Below are positions 31,776 through 44,200 of a stretch of DNA of 64,000 nucleotides, one piece after another. The notes beneath the pieces are model-generated. The model worked only from the letters and a program-made list of their open reading frames with translations, had not been told where the DNA came from and searched no databases. The DNA lies in the NCBI GenBank assembly GCA_019096065.1, contig JAGUCH010000005.1:6820001-6884000 (forward strand). Direction: 5' to 3'. Made by a program: the position numbers and the translations under genes. The stretch comes from Paracyclopina nana (Eukaryota > Arthropoda > Copepoda > Cyclopoida > Cyclopettidae). Every line of letters starts with the position of its first letter. The first letter of the stretch is position 1.

Positions 31776-31818
31776 TAGGCCCGCCCTCCGCTGTCCATTT
31801 ATGGACGCCTTTACCTAG
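31776..31818 (-). repeat. 43-bp repeat, right member of a distant inverted pair
   Basis: Reverse complement of 15928-15970 with a single mismatch. Confidence 0.7.
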
Positions 31819-32258
31819 TTATCGGTTACAATTATGTGAAAATATTTTAATAGGAAATTAGGTTCATTTGGAAAACGAATGCGTCTTATTTTCTCGTGAA
31901 TACGCAATAAATTAAATACTGTGTTAAGTTTAGTGAGAAGTGGAAAATTTGTTGCGCTGCAAAAGAGGGGATTTTTAAGGCAGTGGCCAGATAACCAGCG
32001 CACAGAAATCCCGAAATCTGGCAATACACACTGCAGCCTCATTAATGACATAATCTCATGTCCTTTATTAGTGATTGGTTCTTCCAGAATCAAATAATAG
32101 AAAACATATATGTATATTTTGGCTTTCTCAGCGAAAATGGCTTTTGTTGTTGTTGCTGCAGTAGCTTTTTGAGACAATTATCCGTCTATTAGTCTCTTTG
32201 GCTTTGGCACATTATTTATTTGGCACAAGACATAACAGCATTATATCCCTGAATGAAT

Positions 32259-35200
32259 TTACAGCACAGTTTCCTTCTCTTCGATATCCGTCAATGATGA
32301 CTCATCACTTCTGAAAAATGAAAATGAACATAATTCCTTCCAAAATACCCGGCAAATTATTTTTTATACATTCAAATGAATTTTTTTTCTATTCAAAATT
32401 TTTTTCAGTGAAAATGTTTTGTGCCTAAAATTTGCTTTCTTCTGAGGATTTCCATTTTTCGACCATAACTTAAAAGAAGTTCGACCTTATTCAGTAGTTT
32501 TGTTTCATTTTCACAGCTTATTTGATTTTTTCAACTCACATTCTCCTCATGTCTAGAATATTTTCCTGCTCTTCTTCGACAACAACAAATTTATTTTCTT
32601 CTCTGATGGAGTTTTCCAGACTCGATGCCAACTGAAGCTCCAAGAAAGCAATTTCTTCATGAGCTGAGGCCAATTGGGCGGTCATCTGATTCAGCCTCGA
32701 TTGGCAGACATCTGTGCCGCAAAACTCAGCAGCTGAGCCCATCATCTCAGCGCTCATTTCATCGACTGAGTTTCCTGCTGAGCCAGTGCCACTCCTTTTC
32801 CCAATGCTCTATAAGAAACATTACTCAGAATTATGATCGAAAGTGAAAATTGATCGAATTTAAGATCGACATGTGGCATAATGACTTACTTAAATCCACA
32901 TTGATAAATTATAAGTACTAAGGTCGAATTTAAGATCGACTAATGATCTACTGCATCATGCAAGAACTAAGATCGAATTTATTATCAACTCATGAATTAC
33001 TAAAAAAGGAACTAAGATCGAATTAAAGATCGACTAATGATTTACTGATTTATGCAAGACCTAAGATCAAATTTAAGATCGACTATTTAAATAATGACTA
33101 AAATAGGAACTAAGATCGACAAGTGGTATTAAAATAATGATCGAAACAGGAACTAAGTTCAAGTTAGGTCGAATTTTCGCACCTGGCTGATGAGGGCGCA
33201 GCATCCGCTGACATTCTTCTTTTGCACGTGGCCTTGCAAATATTTCATGTAGAAATGCTCCAAAAATAGGAGAATGATTGATCCCGCCATTCCGATTGCC
33301 AAAAGCAGGAAGGCCGATAAGAATTGAGCTATTGACAGCGGCTCAGAAGCTCGCTTCTCCTGCTCATTCGGCTTGCAAGTTCCACTCATCCAAAAGCGAC
33401 TCAGTCGCTCTAAATCACCTGAAAAATACATATATTCACCCTAATTGACATGCTCAAGAAGGTGTAAATAAGATTCGATAATAATATTCCTTGCTTAAAA
33501 CTACATATAATATATATAGATCAAAATTGTGATATCATTAAGATATTATGTTATTTCACATCAATATCTATAATATCTTGACTTAAGCGATCTAAAAGTG
33601 TAGTAATATCATGGCTTAAATGTGAATATGAACGACCCAAAAGAGTATTATCATATCATCAATTTAATGTAAATTATCTTGGCTAAAAACAGTAATATGG
33701 TAAAAAAATGTTTAATACGTATGTAGGCTAAAAGTGTAATATCATCAGTAGAAATTGTAATATCTTGCCAAAAAGTGTAATATTATAAATGGAATTTGCA
33801 ATATATATTGGCAAAAACTATAATATTATCAATAGACTCAGTAAAAACTGTACCCTCATTGATAGAACATGAAATAGAAAGTGTACTTTCATGTACGAAA
33901 TCTTTGCTAATGCAATTTAAATATTTGCTTACCGTTTTCTCTGAGCTCGAGAATTTTGTCATTAAACATTGTTTTGAATTTTGAGTGGTGCGGAAATGCG
34001 AGGGCATAACCAGTCATGGCTGACCACGAGCCCACTTGTAACAGCCGACATTCCTCATCTTGAGAAGCTAAATAACTCAGCACAGTCCCATCATAGATGA
34101 AAGCATCTAAGTACCTGGAAATTGATATTTTGAGAATACAGACTGAATGATCATTTGAAAGAATTGCTCTAATTTCATAATATCTTGGCTACAATGCACT
34201 TACAAGATAATCAAATGATATTATTATAATCGAACATTAAAATATTCAGTGAAATATTACTGAACAATATAATACAAAGAAAAGTGCCAGTATCTGTAGT
34301 AATATTTTTGATAAATCTGTACCAAGGTAAAGGATATTTTGTGCAATATTATGGTGATACTACAGGCAAATTATGTCTTAAAAATATACTTGCCCATCTT
34401 TCACAGCTTTGATTGCTTGAGCAGTCTCATTATACACATTGTATTTCCTCATGTAATTAAACATTTCAGGGAAGTATTTTTGCAAAGTCACCTGGGTGTA
34501 ACTATATGGAACAGTACAAAATTTCAAGCTCGGCTTTTGGCTGTAAGGATTTGCAATCTGAAAAAAAGGAATTGATACAAATTGTAAAACTTCTTTGCAG
34601 AAATAATCTGTAATATTTACCTTTTCATCATCAAGACCAGACAGGTTGTGGAACTCTTTCCGTGGGATCATAAAAGCTGCCAAATTGGCTGTGTAAAGAG
34701 CCAAAAAGACCACAGCAAACAGAGCCCAGATACTGGACATGAACCTGCAAAACAAAATACCAAAATTAAAGAGAACCATATGAACAATTTTTCAAAATTG
34801 ATATTAACACTATTAACTCAGCCACATGGCGATTTTATGCCATTTAACATATTGCGCCTTTTACATTAGGGAGTTTCACAGGGTGCCTGTTAACTAAGTG
34901 CCTTTGACCAGCAAGCACCAGCCTTTTAATTTAGGGATTTTCATAGAGTGCCTTTTCCCCAAGTGCCTTTTCCCCTAGTGCCTTTTACTTAAGTGCCTTT
35001 TCCCCTAGTGCCTTTTACCAGAATTATTTCAAGCATTTTAAGTAATTTAAAAAAAGAGCATTGGAGTGGCACAGGAAAAGGTCTTCACTTTTCCGAAGAG
35101 TTATTTTGACACTTGCCTTGCTGTGAGTCCCCTGGGGCAATCGACACTCACTGACGCCTGAAAGAGGACAGCCCACACGAGCCAGTAGGTGCGAAAGAGT

Positions 35201-38200
35201 GAAAATTTGTGGCCAGACTTTGAGGGCTCCACCTGCATGTCATACCCAGAAGGAGAAAGCCACTCGAACAAAAATATCGAAAAAGCCGAGGCCTGGATGG
35301 CCACAAAGGCTATCAGCATCCACGATGATTTATCAAAAGGTTCTGAAAGATTGAAAATATGATGAATGGGACTTTAAAAGGGACATTATTCTCCATAGCT
35401 TTTTACCAACAGAACCTAATATTTGAGAAAAAGAGCCTTTTTCAAAAAGGTGTCTTTTTCATGGAAAAGGTTTTTTTTCAAAAAATGCCTTTTTTTATTA
35501 AAAAAACTACCATTTTGAAAAAGAGCCTTTTTCAAAAAAGTAATTTTTTCAAAAAAAGTGCCTTTTGTCATAAGGTGCCTTTTGTCTTAAGGTGCCTTTT
35601 ATCTTAAGGTGCCTTTTGTCTTAGGGTGCCTTTGTCTAAAGGTGCCTTTTGCCTCAATGTGCCTTTTGCCTAAAATTACCTTTACCCAAAAAAGTCCCAT
35701 TTGCCAACATGCGCCTCTTGCCAGTTTAGCTAGCTATATAATATTGATTTTTTTTGTTCGTTTTGTTCATTTTTCGGTAATTGGTATTTTATCATCGTAT
35801 TTGGGTCTTACCCAGAAATGCAGTGGGTGAGATGATTCCAGTTCGTTTGGCCACAACAATGGCAATGCCAGATTCCAAGAAGGGAGTGGTGAAATCCACC
35901 ACAGCCTCTCTTTCAGCATTGATTTTTAAGGCTGAGAGCACAAGGTCAGTCCTTTTGTTGACCAATTCCGCCATCAGGCCATTCCAGGAGCCATGCTACA
36001 AAAAAATCAACTTTTGGTCAATTCAAAAAGAAGCAAAACTAGCAAATAGGTGACCAAATGAGTCACAAGGACTTGAAGAGTCGCTAGGGATTGACGAGTC
36101 GCTAGCGCTTAAAAAAAACCCGCAAAACTAGCACATGGGTTGAGTTGAGAGGACTAAACGAGTCGCTAGAAATTGGCCATGATTTGACGAGTCCCTAGGA
36201 CTTGACGAGTCCCTAGGACTTGACGAGTTGACGAGTCCCTGGGACTTGACGAGTCCCTGGGACTTGACGAGTCCCTGGGACTTGACGAGTCCCTGGGACT
36301 GGGACTTGACGAGTCCCTGGGACTGGGACTTGACGAGTCCCTGGGACTGGGACTTGACGAGTCCCTGGGACTGGGACTTGACGAGTCCCTGGGACTTGAC
36401 GAGTCCCAAGGGATTGACGAGTTGCAAGGGATTGACGAGTCGCTAGGACTTGACGAGTCGCAAGGGATTGACGAGTAGCCAAGGCTTTAAAAATAGGCAA
36501 AACGAGGATAGAGGTGTCAAAATGAGTTGAGAGAACTTGACGAGTCGCAACAGATTGTCCGGGATTTGACGAGTTGCAAGCACTTGACGTGTTGCAACCA
36601 CATGACGAGTTGCTAAGACTTGACGAGTCCCTAGGGCTTGACGAGTCCCTAGAACTTGACGAGTTGCAAGCACTTAACGAGTCGCAAGCACTTGACGAGA
36701 CGCAAGCACTTGACGAGTCGCAAGCACTTGGTTAGTTGCAAGCACTTGACGAGTCGCAAGCACTTGACGAGTCGCAAGCGCTTGACGAGTCGCAAGCACT
36801 TGACGAGTCGCAAGCACTTGGTTAGTTGCAAGCACTTGACGAGTCGCAAGCACTCTGATTAACAAATATGGACGGTATTTAACTCTATTTTCTCACCTCG
36901 AATGTTCCCCATTTCGGATCTGGAGTGCGCACCAAGTCATAGGTGAAACCCAATTCGTCTTCAAACTTTGTAAGGAGATCAATGCAAAGCCCGGAGCAAC
37001 ATTTGGAAGTCTCACTTCGATTATTCGCCAGGTTGTCAGTTTGACTTACACTGAAAAATGGAAGATTGCAAAGGGAATAAAGATGGATGCAAAAGATATT
37101 AGAAAGGCTACAGCTGGATTACACTTTGAACTAGTTGATATTTTTTTATTGTACTCAAAGAAGGTTTGAATTTCTTTTATGTGAATTATGCCAAAAGACA
37201 GGAATTTCTGGCTTACCTCAAAATATGCAAAGTAAGCTCACAACTCCATATGAAGAATGAGCCTCTTTTGTCATTTTGCGTTGGAAAAATGTGGCAATTA
37301 CAATATGTGTGACTTTTTTTTGGCAAGTTTAGCCTTTAGTTTCACTTTTTTAAGGGCAATTTAATGGATACATATGGGGTTAGCCATCATGATAGTACTT
37401 CAACTTTGTTTGCTCCTCTTTGACGTATTTCAGCAGTTTTCGTAGTCGAAATATGAAAGAACGCTGAAAAATGCCAGCTTTCACTCAATTCCCTAAGCTT
37501 TCTTAAGACCATTAAGTAAATCCTAATTTGATGGTAGCTCATTAGTGCGCTCTTTTAATTACGCGAGAAGAGAAGTTGCTTTTTTCAGCTGCACCCAAAA
37601 GGCTGCTTTTATTAGGTGTGGAAAAAAGGTGTTGACACTTTGTTGCTTAAGGTGTCAGATTACACCTGCACAAAGGTGTAATTAATGTCTCTTTCTAATT
37701 CAGGCCCCACAGCAATCCTCATAATTGGGGGTATTTTTCTTGTTGGTGAATTAAGCTCCAAATGAGTCACCTTCAAATTAGCTTTTTGAGAAATGCTCTA
37801 GAAAGCCTGGAAGGTTGTTAAAATGGAGACATTTTTCACGGTTAAACGACATTTCAAATAAAAAGTTGCTCTTTGTTCGAAATACTCAAAAGTTGAAATG
37901 TCAAGCTTTTTAAAAGGTTATACAACCATTTTTAGCCACAAAATAGGTTAGGCTAAGAAAAACGTGTGTTTTCAAAGTGAATCTTCATTTAGCTGCCAAA
38001 AAAGTCTCTTCTATATTAGAAACGTTCAGGTATTCAACAACATGCTAATTTACATATTTGAATGCTTGGCTCTCTTTTGTGTTTCACCATAGATGCAACC
38101 AGCAAAGAAAAATGACTACAATTGTGTGCCTGTAACACATTCCGGTGAAATCAACAAGGAAAACGTAATAGGCTTTTTTTTAATGAAAATGTCTCCTTTG

Positions 38201-41200
38201 GAAGTTGAATGTATTGATGCAACAACACACTGTGAGAATTGGAGAGAAAGAGTCGAGTAACAACTGGCAATTTCATCGAAGAAAGCTCACATTCACACTC
38301 AAAAAGTTACGAGACACTCAATTAAAGTAAACGACAAGAGTCACGCCAAACCAAATTGTTTTCAGCAAAAAGCAGACGCAAGCTCACTGTCACATTGTTC
38401 CATGAAAAGCATGTCCTAGTTCAAGCTTTCTTTTGCTCAATGTCGAAAACGAGCACCAAGAGAAAGGCTTGTTGCTGTTGGGGGAGACGAATTATTATGG
38501 CTATAAAGATGTCTTACTGGTCAGCCATGTAGCAGGGTACACCTCGATTCATGGAGCACTTATTGGAGATGGGGTCAGGATCGCTGATGATGATGAATGG
38601 CGGCTCTTCGAGAAAGGTGATTCGGATATGGAATTTCTCTGGCACTCCCTGGGGAGGAACATGACTCCCACCGGGCCACACAATGTCCTTGATGTCCAAG
38701 CCATTCCAAGTGTTCCATGTGCCAACCTAAAACAAAACAAACATCGAACTAGGACACCCTTTTCATTAGCCAATGTCACTAAAAGCTTTCACCTGCTTTT
38801 TCATGAGATAAGTCTGATTTGTTTTAGAAATCATCGAAACTTCCCGTAAGGTCAAATAATGCATCAGCATTGAGCTACTACATACAACAACCTTATCAAT
38901 TTTAAATGTCGATAAGAGCTTGCTCCTTCAAGGTTTCTTGTTCAAAACATTGATACTTTCTCAGATGAGTCACTTTTTTCCAAGGCCACTTTCTAGTGTA
39001 AGGGTCCTCACAATGTTGTTGTTTTGAGGCCAGACTTTTTTCTTACTTTGAAGTTAATTAGCTGGAGAAGGCTTTGAAAAAAGTTGAGCTCAACCTCAAA
39101 AAATTGTTTGAAAGAGTACATCCTAAAAAAGGGTTTTGTGGAATGAGAGTGTGCTTGTGTTAAAATTGTATTTTTGCTGAGTCACACTTTGCTGAGTCAT
39201 TTTACCTCCTCCCATTGTTTGTTGAGCAAAAGCTCTGGGTCATCAGTGTTCTTGTTGAGTCCATTCGGCCTCAAATTCATGATTTTGAGCTCGGTCTCTT
39301 GAATCGTTCCATCATTGTTGAATATCTTGGCCTTTTTGTCCTTCATTCGCTTCACGAGTAGAGCTGTATTGAGCAACTGCCTGCATATACACAGTGATTT
39401 ATGTTTAGCAATACTGTAAGCTACAGCCAATACATTACTGTATTATTAGATTAGTAGGCAACCGCCTCCGGGGTGAAATTGCATTTTTATGCTAATTGAC
39501 TCACTGAATGTGCCTATTCTAAGCCATTGAGTTATTCAAACTTAAATAATTCAGCAACATATTGAAAGGATGCACAAACTAAGTTAAACACTAAATGCAA
39601 AGTCAATTAAAAGTCTTCTTGTGAAATTATTCACAAAGTCTTCAGGCCTTGGAAATGTAAAACATCTCAAGTCTCAAAGTTTCTATTAGGGTATCAAGGT
39701 TCCTTGGTCCTCATCTACCTAAAGTTTTTAAATTAACCAAGTCTTTAAGTTTCTCTAGCCCCAATATCTCCAATATGCCTTGAGTTTCTAATGTCTTCAA
39801 GTTTCTAAAGTACTCGAGTTTCTTAAGTCCTCAAGTTTTTTAAGTCCTCAAGGCTTGTTGGTCCTTAAGTTTCTTAAAATTCTATAATTTTTTTAAGTCC
39901 TTTAAGTTCATGTGTCTGAAGTTTCTAATATCTTCAAGTTTCTTGAGTCCTCATCTACCTAAAGTTTTTAAGTTTACCTAGTCATTAGGCCAATTTCATA
40001 TTATCGAAGTCAAGCTAAGGCAAGCTAAGCTAGGTTCTTTGGAGGCTAATATCTCAGCAAATACTGAGTGTATTGGCACCAAATTTGGTAGGATTCATGA
40101 AAATGTCAACCAATAGCTGCGTTCCAAATTTGGTTAAGTTCCGAGGCCGTTTAGAGGAGGTCATTTTCTAAGCAAAGCTAGGTATCTAGCTTGTCTTTTT
40201 AGGCAGGTAAAGTCAGCCTATGGAAGGAATCCTTAGATTCATTTGAAATTTGGTATGGTGGCTTATTAGGCTCTTTTTATGAATCCTACCAAATTTGGTG
40301 CCAATCGACTCAGTAGTTGCTGAGCTATAAGCCTCAAAAGTACCTTGCTTTTTTTAGCTTGTCTTTGTGAAATTGGCCTTTTAAGTTTCTCTAGCCCCCA
40401 AGTCTCCAATATCTCCAATATGCCTTAAGTTTCTAATGTCTTCAAGTTTCTAAAGTACTCGAGTTTCTTAATATACTGTTCATCTACCGTTCCTTAAGGA
40501 ATGCATTATGACAAATCCATGCATAATGACAACTCTACGCAGCTAGTTTATGTGCTGAGAACTCCTTTGCGCAAAGGAATTTCGCGTTCCGATTCCTTAA
40601 GGAGTTTGCAGATGAACAGAGCATAAGTCCTCAAGTTTCTAAATTCCTCAAGTTTCGCAAGTCCTCAAGTATCTTAAGTCCTCGAGTTTTGTAAGTCCTC
40701 TTTTTTCATTCAACGAGCATCTTTAGCCATTACTAATTCATAGAGCCCTTTTTTGCTCCTTAAGCATCTTAAGTCCTTAAGACATCGAAAAAGTATCATA
40801 CAAAAGCCTTCTTGCGTTTCAGCATTTCAAACCTTGGTTTGATTCAAGGTATTATTATTATAATCACAAAATGCTCTATGGTTACCTGTAGAATTGAGGC
40901 CCTCCCTCCCATCGATGATTGGAGTCAACTCCCTGGCAATTGAGGCTGAAGTTGAATTGAGGGCTGGTGGTCCTCTTCTGCTTTTGATCACTGGCTTCTT
41001 CTTGCTCATTGTGCAACATTGTATCGACAGCATGAAAGAAGGACTTTAAGCCCAAGGACACAAAAGGCTGCAGCACTTTGAGCATGTCGACTTCAAAGTG
41101 GATACCTAACATTCCAATTGGCAGAGCTCTTCGATTGATGCTGCGATCTCCCGGGTCTCCAATCACTGATTGAGTCACAATCCACAAATACTTGTTGGAA

Positions 41201-44200
41201 GTCAGCCCGTATTTCTCGGCGGCCTCCAAAATCACCGAGGCCTCACTCTGAGTGCTATACAGTATGATGATACGGACCTCTGAGGAGGCCAACGGACTCA
41301 CGTCCCAACCGTTCGACTCGGACACCTTGAACACTGCCTGCACATTGTACTGGCTGAAATTAAGACATTTTCAAATTAAGTACCAAACAAAATAGGACAT
41401 ACACTGAAACACAGACCAAAGGACCTGGAGGACTAACAGACCTTGTGGACCTATAGACCTAGGTGACTTATAGATCTAGGTGACTTATAGACCTAGGTGA
41501 CTTATAGACCTAGGTGACTTATAGACATTGGTGACTTATAGACATAGGTGACTTATCGACTTAAATGACTTATAAACATAAGTGACTTATAAACATAAGT
41601 GACTTATAAACATAAGTGACTTATAAACATAAGTGACTTATAAACATAAGTGACTTATAAACATAAGTGACTTATAAACATCAGTGACTTATAAACATCA
41701 GTGACTTATAAACATAAGTGACTTATAAACATAAGTGACTTATAAACATAAGTGACTTAAAGACAGAGGTGACCTATAGACCTAGGTGACCTATAGACCT
41801 AGGTGACCTATAGACCTAGGTGACCTATAGACCTAGGTGACCCATAGACCTAGGTGACCTATAGACCTAGGTGACCTATAGACCTAGGTGATTTATATGC
41901 TACACAGGTGACTTATAAACATAGGTGATTTATAGACATAAGTGACTTTCAGACATTGGTGACTTATAGACATAGGTGACTTATAGACTAAAAGGACTTA
42001 GAGTCCTAGATGACTTGCATACCTAGAGGACCTAAAGATCTTGAGAACATACAGACCTTGAGGGCCTACAGATCTTAAGGACGTATATGCAGAGCTAAAT
42101 AAGTAAGACTAATATAGTATTTAGTTAAAGCAAGAAATCTTAGTGAATCATCAAGATTTGCTTCCAATTAGGAATCAGAGACTTCAAAGAATCAAAAATA
42201 TTGTAATACTCATTACATTCAACGATTCATATGTAAGGCAGAAAAATAAATGTGGATGTAGGAGGAAATATCAATTTGGAGATCTTTATGTTGGTGTGTG
42301 AGTTGTGAAAGAGAAGCTCAGATATGGGCAACCTAATCACCTACTCAACTGCACACACACACATAAAAAAGGTGAGAGATGAAGGATCTGAGGAAAAGAA
42401 ATAAGCTTTGTTAGCATTAGCAGCCTTTTGGGCAAGGATGGAGGTGGAAAAAAAGTTGGGAAAGTTTCCACTCACACCTTCAGATATTGTATTAATAATA
42501 AATCATTGAATATTATACCTTCTGCCCATTCTAGCTTTGGCATTGACTCGATCTCTGACAGCTTGAACAAAGTCATCATGGCCAGCAATTTCACTGGTGA
42601 CAATGCCAAATTGCCTCCAATTGTAGCGGTCCAGAATGGAGAGCATGGCTGACACTTGGTGATCCACACTTGGTGCCAACTGAAGATGACCAGTTGTCTC
42701 TGAGCCCAAATGTGATGCTGACCTCTGCAACAGTTGGCAAACTTCACAATCGTATAATACATAAGTTGATTCTAGCTAAGAAACGGAGTTGTAGGATTTC
42801 CAATTACAATTGATTTTCAGTTAAAATGCAAAATTTGATGTTCAGTTAAAATGCAAGCTTTGATTTTCAATTAAGGCCCTGTTCACCTGCATTATTATCA
42901 GCAAAATAACGCGCGATATTATGATGAAATTTGCAAATATCTGGTATTTGTAAAATCATTTTTCAGATTTTGCCTTCGGAATCGGTCTATTGGTACCAAA
43001 AGCCATCCTGCACAAATATAAAAATTCTCAGTTTCTCAGTATTTCTCTCCAATATTTTGCCGAAATAACGGCCATAATAAGCAGGTGAACAGGCCCTAAG
43101 ATGCAAAATTTGATTCTCAGTTAAAATGCAAAGTTTGATTTTCAGATAAAATGCAAAAGAATTTCATTCAAAATACCAAACTTGATTTTCAGTTAAAATG
43201 CAAACTTAGATTTTCATTCAAAATACCAAACTTGATTTTCAGTTAAAATGCAAAGTTTGATTTTCCGTTAAAATGCAAGAATTGATTTTCAGCTAAAATG
43301 CAAAATTAATTCGCAGTTAAAATACAAAATTATAATTTTGGCTAAAATGCAAACTTTGTTTTTTCAAATTGATTTTCAGTTAAAATGCAGTAATTGATTT
43401 TCAGATAAAATGCAAAAATTGATTTTCAGTTAAAATGCAAAAATTGATTTTCAGTTAAAATGCAAAAATTGATTTTCAGTTAAAATGCAAAAATTGATTT
43501 TCAGTTACAATGCAACCTTTGATAGTCAGTTAAAATGCAACTTTTGATTTTCAGTTAAAATGCAAGATTTGTGCAGAAGCTATATATTGGATGCAAGTAA
43601 AAAGCCAATTTTTTCGCATGTAGCTAATTTGATCTAAATCTTACGGATTCGAGCCCAGCGTTGTCAGCATTCCACGCGATGACTGGGATCCCGAGAAATC
43701 CGGCCATTTGCAAAAAATACTGAGAAGCAGCCGTGGAACGTCCAAACTTCTCAGTGTTGGTGAAATAAATGATGGCCACACTTCCATTGGTCAAATGCTC
43801 GCACAGTAAGTCAGTTATATCTACAGGGGGAAAAAGCCACATATAATTGAGCACAAAACCAAGATTAATGAGAAGTTTCTCTTTTTTTTTCTTTTTGGGC
43901 TGATGCTGCGAGAAAGCCCTCTTAAGCCCCAATCTATTTGTGCTCTACAAATATTCCATAGATGTATATACGATCGATTTTTTCATTCCTTGACATTGAC
44001 TGTGAAATAAGTGGCATTTTGGGTGCTCACTGTGGGGCTTTGGGACCTATAAAAGTTCACTTATAAACTACCTAAGAAGCACTGAGGGAGATTCTAATAG
44101 AAAAGCTCCTTTTAAAAGATTAGGAAAGTGAGAATGATTAATGCACTGAGGGGTATTTGGAGCAAAAAAGTCTGCGTTTAAAAATGTAAAGCAACATGGA

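Larger units (their letters stand above)
39600..40740. repeat. Intronic minisatellite, 17-bp unit, invaded by two MITEs
   Basis: Copies of TAAGTCCTCAAGTTTCT at 39640-39980, 40380-40470 and 40620-40750, split by the foldback elements at 39988-40378 and 40476-40619. Confidence 0.8.

Noticed and set aside
38433..38849. 138-codon plus-strand frame
   Set aside because: Antisense to the Nmdar2 S1 exon at 38726-38518 and its flanks.
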